From Gamsiella multidivaricata (Eukaryota; Mortierellomycota; Mortierellomycetes; Mortierellales; Mortierellaceae), in assembly GCF_025024155.1 (NCBI RefSeq), contig NW_026251754.1, forward strand, positions 1-64,000: a DNA stretch of 64,000 nt, read 5' to 3'. Positions 23,019-33,063 of the stretch are shown here, piece after piece. Position 1 is the stretch's first letter; the number at the start of each line of letters is the position of its first letter. The notes under the pieces are model-generated. The model ran no database searches, had not been told where the DNA came from, and saw only the letters and a program-made list of their open reading frames with translations. Both the position numbers and the translations under genes were made by a program.

Positions 23019-24890
23019 CTAATCGAGCATCTTTCGGATACTGGATTCATCAAGTTCATGAGAAAAAGCAGGGTTCGTTTGTGGATCGATTGCGCTGCTA
23101 CTGTTGTCGGCCACCGGGCCATCATCATCGTACTCAGGAAGCGAAGGGCGTTGACTGTAACCGTTATCGCCGAGATGAGAGATAAGACCCATAGCCCTCG
23201 CAAGTGTGAATTGAACTTGCTTCTTCTCCTCCCTCTCCTCGTTTTCTCTCGCAGAAGCGGTGCGTTTGCGTTGTTGACTCTCTCTCTCTTCCTTCTGCTC
23301 CATTAATCGCCGCTCCTCTTTTCTTTGTTGCAAAAGTTGCTGATCCATCGGAGCAGTGTCCTCCGCCGAACTGGAGGAATAGCCTGAATAATGATGCCGC
23401 AACAACTCTTGGTGCTCGGCACAGCGAATCAGTTCCATGGTTTTTCGGTTCTCATCTTCATTCCCACATACCGAAAGATCGGATGACAAGTCGGAAGGGA
23501 CATATTGTGGCTGTGAGTAGTCTTTCCCCTTGCCTAAAGACTGATATCGCTTTAGCCATCCATGGAACGAAGAATTGCTGCTGCTGCTGCTAGCCTTGTC
23601 TTCGGAGGGCTCTAGACTTGGGCTTGATGGGGTGTCTGGACAAGCATCTAAACCAGTGGGACCGTTGCGTGGCCGGACTTTGTCTTCGGTCTCGATATCG
23701 CTGTCAAGGTCAATTTCGATAATGTCGTGCGGCCGGCTTTTATCGTCCCCAGAGTCGTCGAACTTGCTGCTAGCGCGAAGGAGGCTGCGCGAGCCAGGGT
23801 TTTGTGAGGCGCAATCCTCCGTCTCGTTATCGGCATCCATATCAGAGGATTGTCCTTGACCTTCGGGTACGCCGGAGTCATGCAGATTCTGGCCGTCATG
23901 GGTGTGGTCATCGTCGTCGGTAGAGTCCATGCAGGCTTCTTCATCCTCGCTAGCATTGTCTTTATGACCACCGTCAAAATCACCCGGACGACCTTCATCC
24001 TCGTCGTCAAAGATATTGCCGAAACCGTCATCCTTCTTCTCCTCCTCCTCCTCCCCATCGTCATCTCCCTCGTCATCCTCCTCCTCCTCCTCCTCCTCCT
24101 CTTCTTCTTCTTCTTCTTCTTCTTCTTCTTCTTCTTCTTCTTCTTCTTCTTCTTCTTCTTCTTCTTCTTTTTCTTCCACCTCCTGTTCTTCCTCCTCCTG
24201 TTCTTCCTCCTCCTGTTCCTCCTCCTCCTGTTCTTCCTCCTCCTGTTCTTCCTCCTCTTCATCTTCCTCTCCTTCTTCGCTATGATTTTTTTCTTTTTTG
24301 TCCCTGTCCACTTCTTCCGCTCCTTCCTCGCCTACTTCCAATAATCCATCGTCCTTGTCATGATCTTCATCCCCACTGTCGTCATTACTCCCGTCGCTTC
24401 CATGGTCACCTTCGCCTCCATCTCCGTCGCGGTCGTCTCGATCGTCGCCTCCAGGGCTATCATCGTCACACTCAGAGGCGCTCTCACCCCTCGAGCTACC
24501 GGGGTCCGACCTAGCACCAGAAGAGGCCCACAGGCGTCGTCCTTGAGCCCGACTCGGGCCTTGGGAACCAAGAGACTTATTGCCCCCGGCATCAATGGCA
24601 GCCGCCTTCGCTCGTTCCTCCTCCAATTTTTCCTGTTGTGCCTCCTCCGCCCGGCGCCATTCGATCAAGGCTCTTTCTTTCTCCATTCCTTTGATATCCG
24701 CTAGGCGCTGTGTGGCACGCATTCGACGCTGAAATTCATGTCGCGAGCGTCTCATCTCAGAGACCATCCAAAGCTTACGGCGGCCGCTTTCGCGGCTCAG
24801 GTACGTCTCATGGCGAACAATTGGAGTGGTTACAGAGGTTGAGGCCTGGTGAGGGATGTCGATGGGCCTGTAGCACTGGATTTCCTCCAT
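23019..24890 (-). CDS. Highly acidic low-complexity protein, about 623 aa or longer
   Basis: No family recognised. The first in-frame Met is at 24890 (MEEIQCYRP), but the frame is open upstream to an acceptor-like CAG at 25339, coding Ser/Arg-rich sequence (RKRRNRLLSFK), so a first exon further upstream is likely; its donor was not resolved because the obvious one at 25470 is out of phase. Features: a charged helical stretch (ERALIEWRRAEEAQQEKLEEER), then a long Glu/Asp domain including more than 40 consecutive acidic residues coded by GAA/GAG repeats, a Ser-rich region, and a Gln/Arg/Glu coiled segment (QQLLQQRKEERRLMEQ). Acidic tracts of this kind occur in histone or nucleolar chaperone-like proteins; that is only an analogy. 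Same strand and about 250 bp downstream of another low-complexity gene. Confidence 0.6.
   Translation of the reverse strand: MEEIQCYRPIDIPHQASTSVTTPIVRHETYLSRESGRRKLWMVSEMRRSRHEFQRRMRATQRLADIKGMEKERALIEWRRAEEAQQEKLEEERAKAAAIDAGGNKSLGSQGPSRAQGRRLWASSGARSDPGSSRGESASECDDDSPGGDDRDDRDGDGGEGDHGSDGSNDDSGDEDHDKDDGLLEVGEEGAEEVDRDKKEKNHSEEGEEDEEEEEQEEEEQEEEEQEEEEQEEEEQEVEEKEEEEEEEEEEEEEEEEEEEEEEEEEEEEEEDDEGDDDGEEEEEKKDDGFGNIFDDEDEGRPGDFDGGHKDNASEDEEACMDSTDDDDHTHDGQNLHDSGVPEGQGQSSDMDADNETEDCASQNPGSRSLLRASSKFDDSGDDKSRPHDIIEIDLDSDIETEDKVRPRNGPTGLDACPDTPSSPSLEPSEDKASSSSSNSSFHGWLKRYQSLGKGKDYSQPQYVPSDLSSDLSVCGNEDENRKTMELIRCAEHQELLRHHYSGYSSSSAEDTAPMDQQLLQQRKEERRLMEQKEERESQQRKRTASARENEEREEKKQVQFTLARAMGLISHLGDNGYSQRPSLPEYDDDGPVADNSSSAIDPQTNPAFSHELDESSIRKMLD
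24074..24169. repeat. CTC/CTT trinucleotide repeat (polyGlu coding)
   Basis: Continuous CCT then CTT triplets on the plus strand, read as GAG/GAA on the minus strand inside the acidic protein gene. Flanking interrupted units (24177-24260) code for QEEEE repeats. Length is likely variable between isolates. Confidence 0.9.
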
Positions 24891-25592
24891 GGCGTTGAAG
24901 GAACAGCGGAGTCTCTGCTTTTGTCGACTTTTTTTATCCACGGCGCCATCCTTAGTATCGTTGTTTTCGGTACTGGTGCGTCGAGGAGTGTTGTCGGTAG
25001 CGCCGCCGGCGGTACTTGCACTGGTTGTGGTGGGCTCCTTCAGCGCAGACCGGATAGGCTGACGAATGGGTGTGGTAAAGGTTTTTGTAGCCCGACTAGG
25101 TGACTCGCGAGAGTTGAAATACTGGAAATCCCCTGCATTTTTGAACGAGAGAAGGCGGTTTCGGCGCTTGCGGTGACCTCGTCTCTTCCATTGATCGTCA
25201 CCATTATCACTGCTGCTACTGCTACTATTATTACTGACCCCGTCGACATCGTGGCCACCGCTGCGATCGTTTCTCAGTCGCGTCTTAAGTGCCGGTTTAA
25301 GAAGTTGATTTGTAGGTCTGGATTGCTCGAACGGTACCCTGATACATTTAGTTCAAAATTCAATTTTAAAAGAGAGAGGATGATGGAGAATGAAGAGATG
25401 GAAGAATGAAAGGATAGAAGAAAGGAGGAATAAAAAGAAGGCAGAAATGCAGAAGAAAAGCAAAGGTACATACGATTAGCACAAGCGAGCAAAGGTATTC
25501 AAATTTCATTTCTTTTATGCCTTCTTCGTCTTTTAATGGATAGTTTCAGGACATGGACCATAGCTATAAATATCAAAGTCATCCTACTGCGC

Positions 25593-27949
25593 TTACATGG
25601 CAGTCGAAGCCGAATCCCCTTCATTGCTTCCTCCAGGCTCGTCTTGTCGTCTACTAGGCTGAGTCGCCCGTGGCACTCGAGGGGGAGGGGAATGTGTTTC
25701 GGGCTCTTCAACAGTATATGGGGTCTTTGGATCCGATCTTCCTTGGTATTCAGTGGTTCGACCTGATGAGGGCTGAACTCTGGCGATGCCACCCGAACTC
25801 GCGCTTTGAGGCCGAGCAGAATGTGCCATCGGCGAGACATTACGCGAGGACGCATTGTGAGCCTGAGATGCGGCCCGCATCGCCTTTGCAGAGAATGCGC
25901 TCGGTGGAGACAGAATAAGCGGAACAGGTTGGGCTCCTGAACGAAAGTGCTTGGTACTGGCATCCGGATATGGTCTGAATTGTCTGTCCTGTAGGTCTCC
26001 ACGACTATGTTTGCTGCTACTGCTTCTGCTGGCATCACGATCACGACTATCTAATTTTGGACGGTATGGAAGGGACGTTGGAGCTGGCGTGGCATATGAA
26101 AGTGGCGGTGGAGTGGGTTGGTGGAGAATCATGGAGCCAGACGATGAATTGGCGTCGGCATTGTGGAGTGTAGTTGACTGGTTCGAAGCGGTTGAAGAAG
26201 AGTTGCCTCGATGAGACGCATGGGGTACATGTTGCTGGTCCAAAGCAGTCAAGTCCTTGGCAGTGCTGCCAACATCGGGGAAACGACGACTAGCGATCTC
26301 GCGCAATCGTCGCCCTCGCTCAGCGTTATCAGGATGGTGAACCGTAAGGTCATTAACTGCCCTTTCATAAAGCTCATTGAAAAGATGATCGTCCAAAAGA
26401 CCGCTGTGGTGGGCTAGCTCCAACAAATCAACGTAGGCTATAGGACTGGAGACTTTCGTGATTGTCTGTTCTCCGGAGTCGTGAGCAGGAGGGATGGGTG
26501 GATATCTGGAGCTCGTCGCAGGAGATGATCGGACTTGAAGAGAATTAGGCGAAAATCCCGGACTCGTAGAGGCAGATGTCTGCGTCTGTGCAGGTGGACT
26601 AAGCGCCTCCTTTGTTCGGCCCGATCTGGCCGCCTTGACCGAAAGTTCAAAAGTCAGGGCTGAGGAAGCCACGGTAGCTGCCGATTGGGCTGAGGCCGCC
26701 GCAAAATTCGCCGCCGCAGCAGCAGAAGCGGCGCAAGCAGCTGCATGGGCCGCACAAATCGACTGGGCCTGACAAAAACCCGGGCCCGGAGGGCTCAACG
26801 GTCGTTGAGCACCATTATTGTCCTCTTGGTCATCATCGCCATCTTTTTCTTTGGTAGTCTGATCGCCATGACCGTGGCTGCTGCTTGTGGGATGGTTGTT
26901 GCCAAGCCCTGAGCTATCGTCATTTCCATCGCCAGAACTACCTTGACCACCGTGTGTGGGGATCTGGTTGCCCTCGCCAGCACGATGCTGACTATTAGAA
27001 CGTGACAATTGAATGGGCTGAGAGGCAGATGGAGACTCGGAGGTCTGAGCGGGTACCGGAGGCTTTGATGGATTGGATCCAGAAAGAGCGCAAAAGCCAG
27101 ATACATCGAGTCGGGGCTGTTCCAACGATAGGATGCCAGGACGTTCAGCGACATCCTCAATAAATAATTCGATATCAAGGTCTTCAGGCGAAGCGAAGTG
27201 CTTTTGCTCGGCTGCGACTGGGAATCCAGCTGGGGTGCCACCAAAGTATTTGGTGAAGCCCTGGGAGACGGGAGACGATTGAGGGCTCATGGTCTCTGGA
27301 AAGGAAGGGCTCGGGTTGGCGATCTCTGAGGCATCTGAAATTCCTTGACCATTCGCAGCAGTATCGATAGAATCAGGGGTCAGGGGTGTAGGCTCCTTGC
27401 CAAAGTCCCTGGTGTCTGTAGCGGATTTGGTTGAGTTCGCACCCTTGACCGTGGCTTTAGGACTCGAAACTGGGTCCCGGCGAAGGTGCTGGCCGTGGAT
27501 GGAGGGTCGGACTTTAGAGGCCTTGGCTTGCTCTGGAGCTCCATCTCGAGCGTTGCATCCGTCATAAGACACGACCTTGGCTGTCTTATAGAGAATAGGA
27601 AAGACATAAATACCTTCTATATGTTAGTTACGCGTCAAATTTGTCAATCGCGTCATAATAAAAATATTAATAATAATCGGCACTTGCCCTTCTCGACGAG
27701 CGTTGCAAATGCTTTTTTCTTGGGTTTACGCTTTTTGTCGCGCTTAGAAGCTTTTATGGCCTTTGCCAACGAATGATCAAGCGACAATCGCTTCGAATCA
27801 GTCGGCACATTGGCATCACCCCGGGAGGCTTTCCCTTTTATCTTGGACTCGTGAACCAAATAGGCCATTTCACGTAGGACCTCCAAGGGCACCTGGTACG
27901 TGGGTGACCGGTTCAAAAGCAGTGGGTAGGTACGCTTTGGGGAAGGCAT
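25593..27949 (-). CDS. Ser/Ala/Pro-rich hypothetical protein, 749 aa
   Basis: No family recognised. Exons on the minus strand: 27949-27688 and 27580-25593, joined by an intron with a GC donor (AAGG|GCAAGT) and an AG acceptor; no GT donor gives a continuous frame. The N-terminus is basic (MPSPKRTYP, KRDKKRKPKKK, nuclear-signal-like) with a short structured block (PLEVLREMAYLVHES). The middle is disordered, with an Ala-rich stretch of about 40 residues near residue 380. A helical block (YVDLLELAHHSGLLDDHLFNEL, about 470-520) is the best candidate for a folded domain. The C-terminus is Ser/Pro-rich. A nuclear regulatory role is possible but only inferred from composition. Confidence 0.65.
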
Positions 27950-29657
27950 TGAGATTGAGAGAAAAGTGCGAAGAGCAGGACAGCAGTTGTGTGAAGTGCA
28001 GTCGGAGGAGTGTAACAAGAATGGAAAGGGTTGTGGTAGGGAACAATGACGAGAGTGCGCTGGACGATACAACAAGGGCTCCTAAACAAAGGTGCAGAAG
28101 AGCTGCAAACGCTTTCTGTAGTTCAAATGGAGAGCGATGGACGAAAGGAAAGGGAAATAAAAAAAAAAAGAATGAACCACCTTTATGCAGCCAGAGTAGG
28201 TATTTTGTCTTGATGGTGGTTAAATGGCTACATGCTGAAATTAGGCAAGGTGTAATAAAGAGTACGTGATGGCGGTGAGGACAGAGAAAGAGCCGAGAAG
28301 CCTATCGCCCAGGAATCGGAAAGGTCCACATCAAACCCGCAGGCAGAAAATAAGTTCCTTGCGGCATTGCACTAAAAGAGTTGTGGTACCGAGGTTTATA
28401 TTTTGTAGACCACACAAATATTCTCTGTTGGACACAGATGCCTACCAGCATTTTCCACATAGGGTATCCAAAATGGTGCCACACTCAACTTGCCTCATTA
28501 AGTGTTCGAGGGAGACGGAGAATGAGGTCTTATGTACTAGAGGTTAGAGCGCCCACGACATTGAGGAGTTAGAGGTACCTGTGGATCTCTTGGGTCACAA
28601 GCACGAGTGAAACCGCCGGGTATTTCATGAGTCATTTGTAGCTGCTAGTCGATATTTTTTATTTTCAGCGTCTTCACAAGGGCATAGGCATCTAGCCTCA
28701 GTCCCCACCGCTTCTTTTGCGTCCCCATCTGCTGTCATTTTGGCCTATCGGCTGGTCTCTTCTGCGGGCGTTTCTGCCTCCAATGCTATTTTCTCTGTCT
28801 TTGCCACTGCGACACAGTGCTGCTACCCTTATGTCGATGACTGGTAGTCGTAAATGCAAAGATGCAAAGATGGACTTTTATGGTGAATTCTATTGACTAA
28901 ATGCTTGCAATTGATGGTCCGCATTTTAAGGTCTGCTGTATCGCCTTGATGTCGTTCTCTAAAGGCGATTTTACTGAGGATCCACAGTTTTGTGCGTGTA
29001 TAGCGAAGGGGTTTAGTGCGAATGTGGGTCTTTGTGTTCTGTTGAAGGTGAAGATGGTAAAGAAGAGACAAATAGGAGGAAGAGAAGGCGCGTTTCTGAT
29101 TGGGGCGCGTCCTGCACAGCAGTAGCTGTGCGTGGAGTTGATTGGCTGACAATGGCCTGTCTTTGCGGACCATACAGCCCATACATGTTTATGTGCACCC
29201 ATTGCTAAGAAGGGAATGCTTTGGATGATGCGGCCTGAGTAATACATCTGCTGCTGTTGCTTCTGTCTCTGTTCCTCTTGCTGCGAGTGCTGCGTATGAT
29301 GCTGGTCATGCTGCCTCCAATAATGCCACTGCTACAGCAGGATCGGCGTTAGCGCTGATGGCTGCAATGTAGGCGTCGGTTGCTGTGCTTTCTGCTTTGC
29401 AGTGACTTGAGTGAAGGAGAACGAAGAAGCCAGGACGAAAAAGATATTCTCTTCGCTTGAGGCGCTGGAGCATTTGACTCTTTGCACATCGATGACTGAT
29501 AGCTTCGGTCAATTTGCCCATGTATATCAGCGCACTCTCGGGTACCGTGGAGGAGGTGATCCACTTTATTGGTCATCTCTCTCAAGACTTGGTCGGTAGC
29601 AGTATCGCCTGCACCTTCGTCACTTTCTTGCCTTTTCAGTTCACATTTTTCTTGTTC
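27950..29657. other. Long intergenic region
   Basis: About 1.7 kb between divergent genes. Small ORFs on both strands (for example 28829-29247 minus) lack family signs, splice partners or coding-like composition. A GCTGCTGTTGCTTCTG-type imperfect triplet patch lies at about 29250-29310. Nothing else supported. Confidence 0.45.
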
Positions 29658-30110
29658 ATGTTGAATCGCCTGGTGCTCATTTGTTGCATCCTACTCTTCT
29701 GGTCTCTCTACGCCTCCGCTGACCTGCCAGTAGGCGCCCCTTCTGAGACAAGACGCGATGACTATGGGTCAAGATCTGCACCTTCAAGTCTTTTTGACAG
29801 TCGTATCGACCTGAATTTTACCGTGCCGACGGCCGAATGCCGGGACAGTAATGATTTAGGGGGCTGGTGTCGACAGTTTTGCTGGAATCCTCCTCCTTGC
29901 CCTGCAAACATTACCGGCACTGGAGGTCCATACCCTAGAAGCGACCCTTCACCCAATGCTGCGAATGGCGTTGAAGGCGCGAGTCCATGCCATGGGGGTG
30001 CTTCTGGTGGTCGCTACAGCGGTGTGAGCTATGTTGGCCGAAACAACGGACACAGCGCGAACATCTACTGCCCCAGCTGCAACTGTGTAGGTGTTGGAGG
30101 CAATGGGTAG
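29658..30110 (+). CDS. Secreted Cys-rich protein, 150 aa to the first stop
   Basis: Start chosen at 29658 because it gives a clean signal peptide (MLNRLVLICCILLFWSLYASA), with cleavage likely after ASA. The mature part is Gly/Asn/Pro-rich with a Cys motif (GGWCRQFCWNPPPC) and a CPSCNC cluster, and two N-glycosylation sequons (NFT, NIT). A TAG ends it at 30108-30110, but the same frame runs on to a TGA at 30291-30293 with a second, similar motif (CRRYCVNPSQTQC) and a final hydrophobic segment (SIVALIHFLLVFGLVVLK) like a GPI-anchor or membrane tail. The gene may therefore be 211 codons long and cut by a nonsense change, or read through. No family recognised; an extracellular or cell-wall role is inferred. 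Confidence 0.55.
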   Translation: MLNRLVLICCILLFWSLYASADLPVGAPSETRRDDYGSRSAPSSLFDSRIDLNFTVPTAECRDSNDLGGWCRQFCWNPPPCPANITGTGGPYPRSDPSPNAANGVEGASPCHGGASGGRYSGVSYVGRNNGHSANIYCPSCNCVGVGGNG

Positions 30111-30449
30111 AGTAGAGACTGCCGGAGATACTGTGTCAATCCTAGCCAGACACAGTGCAACTCTGCGTCGCCGCTGAGATTTGCTGAGCTGCACGAAGGC
30201 GTGAGCCCAGGATCCATCGTTGCCCTTATCCACTTTCTTCTCGTGTTTGGGCTAGTTGTGCTGAAGACAAATTTGTGCCCTTTCCATTTGTGACATTGGA
30301 GTCCTCTGAAGTGCAGATCAATTGGAATAAACAACAACAGTGGTCACTTTTTTTTTTTTTTTTTTTTTTTTTGGTATGTGTGCTGCCAGTCGAATCTGGT
30401 TCCCATCGCCTCCACCCCTTCTCCTCCACCCCTCCCCATCGTCATCGCA

Positions 30450-32509
30450 ATGGTAACTTGACACTTTTGCCCGGCATCTTTCCCGTTGCCACACCCTACC
30501 CAGAATTCGCCAGATGCGTCAGGCTGGCTGGTGCATGCAATAGCAGCGGCCTCCCTCTTCTGTCCCTCTTTCCTCGACCTAACACAATAACCACAATAAC
30601 CACAATAACAAGCGGACACGCGCTGCCCTTCAACCCACTCAATATCATCCTAACATGGCTATGGCCCTCCCATCCCCATCTTTCATGTCATACTAGGTCA
30701 ACTACTTCCTGTACGAGAGCTCCTCTGGATATGCTCTCTTTGAGCGCTTGGAGTCAGAGGAGATCGGTTCAAAGCTTGCAGATGTTTGCGCTGCTGCCAC
30801 CGATCTCACCAAGTTTGGCAAGATGGTCAAGCTCAAGTCCTTCGCCCCCTTCAAGAGTGCTGCCCATGCTCTCGAGAACATGAACGACGTCTCTGAGGGT
30901 AATTATCAACGCAGCTATTGTCTTTGTGCCGCTTGCTCGGGATAGCATTCAGATTTCTAACACAATTATATTTTATTTCCACGACATCAATAACGCACTT
31001 CGCAACCATCATGAACACTGTAACAAAACAAAACACAACTCAACTCAACACCCAATGGACATCATTTGGATTGGCATGGACAACAGGTATCATGAACGAC
31101 CATCTCAAGGCCTTTTTGGAGATGAACCTCCCCAAACCCGGCAAAAAGTCTAAGGTCGTTTTGGGCGTCACTGAAAAGTCTCTGGCCGGATCGATCAAAG
31201 AGAGTCTCGGTTATGAGTGCGATGCCGGCGAGATCGTCCTGGATCTTGTCCGCGGTGTTCGTTTGTTTGCCGACAAGCTGTTGAAGCAGCTCAAGGATGG
31301 CGATCTCGAGCGTGCTCAGCTCGGTTTGGGTCACAGCTACTCTCGTGGAAAGGTCAAGTTCAACGTCCACCGTTCCGACAACATGATCATTCAGGCCATC
31401 GCTCTCTTGGATCAAATGGACAAGGACGTCAACACCTTTGCCATGCGCATCAGGTTCGTTCATCTAGACTGGAAGGGCTCTTTTGACGAGGTTTTGCTTA
31501 AACAATCCATCAAAATGGGGCGTCAATTATCCCGACAAATGTTTTCTGACTCTGAACCAATATGTTTTACTGGAATTGATAAAATAGGGAGTGGTACTCG
31601 TGGCACTTTCCCGAGCTGGTCAGGATTGTCAACGACAACTACAAGTACGCCAGACTCGCACAACTTATCAAGAACAAGAGTGATTTGTCAGAGAGCAAGT
31701 TGGAGGCATTGGAGGAGATTACAGGCGATGCTGCGCAGGCACAGCAGATCTTGGATGCTGCCCGCGCATCCATGGGTACCGACATTTCAGTGATCGACAT
31801 GATCAACATTGAGAACTTTGCGAAGCGCGTGATTGACCTTGCCGACTACAGGAAGAAGCTACACGAGTATCTGATCTCAAAGATGAACAACGTTGCACCC
31901 AACTTGTCGGCCTTGATTGGCGAGATGGTTGGCGCTCGTCTGATCTCTCACGCGGGTTCGTTGACAAACTTGTCGAAATATCCCGCCTCGACTGTCCAGA
32001 TTCTCGGTGCGGAGAAGGCTCTTTTCCGTGCACTGAAGACCAAGGGCAACACCCCCAAGTACGGATTGATCTACCACTCATCGTTCATTGGCCGTGCTGG
32101 AACGAAGAACAAGGGTCGTATCTCTCGCTTTGTTGCCAACAAGTGCTCGATTGCGTCGCGTATTGATTGCTTCAGTGAATTGCCCACGACTAAGTTTGGT
32201 GAGGCAATGAAGGAGCAGGTGGAGGAACGTCTGGAGTTCTATGAGTCTGGAGCTACGCCGTCGAAGAACGCGGATACCATGAAGAAGGTGATCGACAGTT
32301 TGAAGGACGTAGCAGATGTGGACATGGAGGAGGCGCCTGTGAAGGCTGGCAAGAAGAGGGCAGCGGAGGAAGACAAGGCCTCGGCCAAGAAGGCAAAGAA
32401 AGAGAAGCACGTCAAGGAAGAGAAGAAGGAGGAGAAGAAGGAAGAGAAGAAGGAAAAGAAGGAGAAGAAGGAGAAGAAGGATAAGAAGGACAAGAAGGAC
32501 AAGAAGTAA
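30450..32509 (+). CDS. NOP56: Nucleolar protein NOP56, 497 aa
   Basis: Core protein of box C/D snoRNPs, which direct 2'-O-methylation of rRNA and pre-rRNA processing in the nucleolus with fibrillarin, NOP58 and Snu13. Exons 30450-30452, 30697-30898, 31087-31453 and 31588-32509, phase-consistent. The first exon codes only the start Met (ATG|GTAACT), joined to [16 protein letters not shown]; the acceptor at 30696 is preceded by an in-frame stop, so an upstream exon is needed. Domains: NOP5NT (1-70), coiled region, then the Nop domain with [46 protein letters not shown] and NKGRISR. It ends in a Lys/Glu tail (KKEKKEKK repeats) typical of NOP56. The YESSSGY start and [10 protein letters not shown] separate it from NOP58. 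Confidence 0.95.
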
Positions 32510-33063
32510 AGAGCGAGCGAGGGCACTCCAGAAGTGTGAGGCAGTAGCGCCGACAATCTCCTCTTTCCTTTATTCATCTTGTTGTTCTGTATCCATCTTT
32601 TTTCATTTTCATTTTCATTTTCATTATTAAAACGCATCATGTTCAATCCAACGCTCATTCAGTTGCGTTTCCCTGAATACTCTTTCGCTTCTCTATTAGT
32701 CTATGGATGCTATGGGTGTCCCCCGAAGGCGAAGTTGAAGGCGAAGGTGTTCCGACGAAGTGGGTTCGATTGCCACGTGATGGTGAATCCTATTGGCTGG
32801 ACGATGCCGAGCAAAGAAAACCTTCTTCACCGGAGTCCACGGTCTACGGCCAACAAGCCGGGCAAGCGACAAAAGGCACCCCTACCCGCTCCTCTTCGCT
32901 GCCCACATCTTCACACCTTCTCACAACTCCACTCTACCTCGTCCTCATCCTCATCCCCATCCTCATTTTCATCTTCATTTCCATCTTCATCCTCTCACTC
33001 AGTCTCATTCGCACTCACCACTCATCACAGCGTCCATACGCATTCTAAAAAAGAACAACTAGC
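32510..33063. other. Intergenic, NOP56 3' end and PEX5 promoter
   Basis: About 550 bp. A (CATTTT)n patch at about 32599-32625 and a pyrimidine-rich stretch with TC/TCATC repeats (32920-33000) just before the PEX5 start, suited to a core promoter. The long plus-strand ORF across it has no family signs. Confidence 0.5.

Noticed and set aside
23850..24344. Long plus-strand ORFs rich in Phe or Ser
   Set aside because: They are mirror images of the triplet repeat coding polyGlu on the minus strand.
28829..29247. Minus-strand ORFs of about 116 codons
   Set aside because: No start context, splice partners or recognisable domain; composition like surrounding noncoding DNA.
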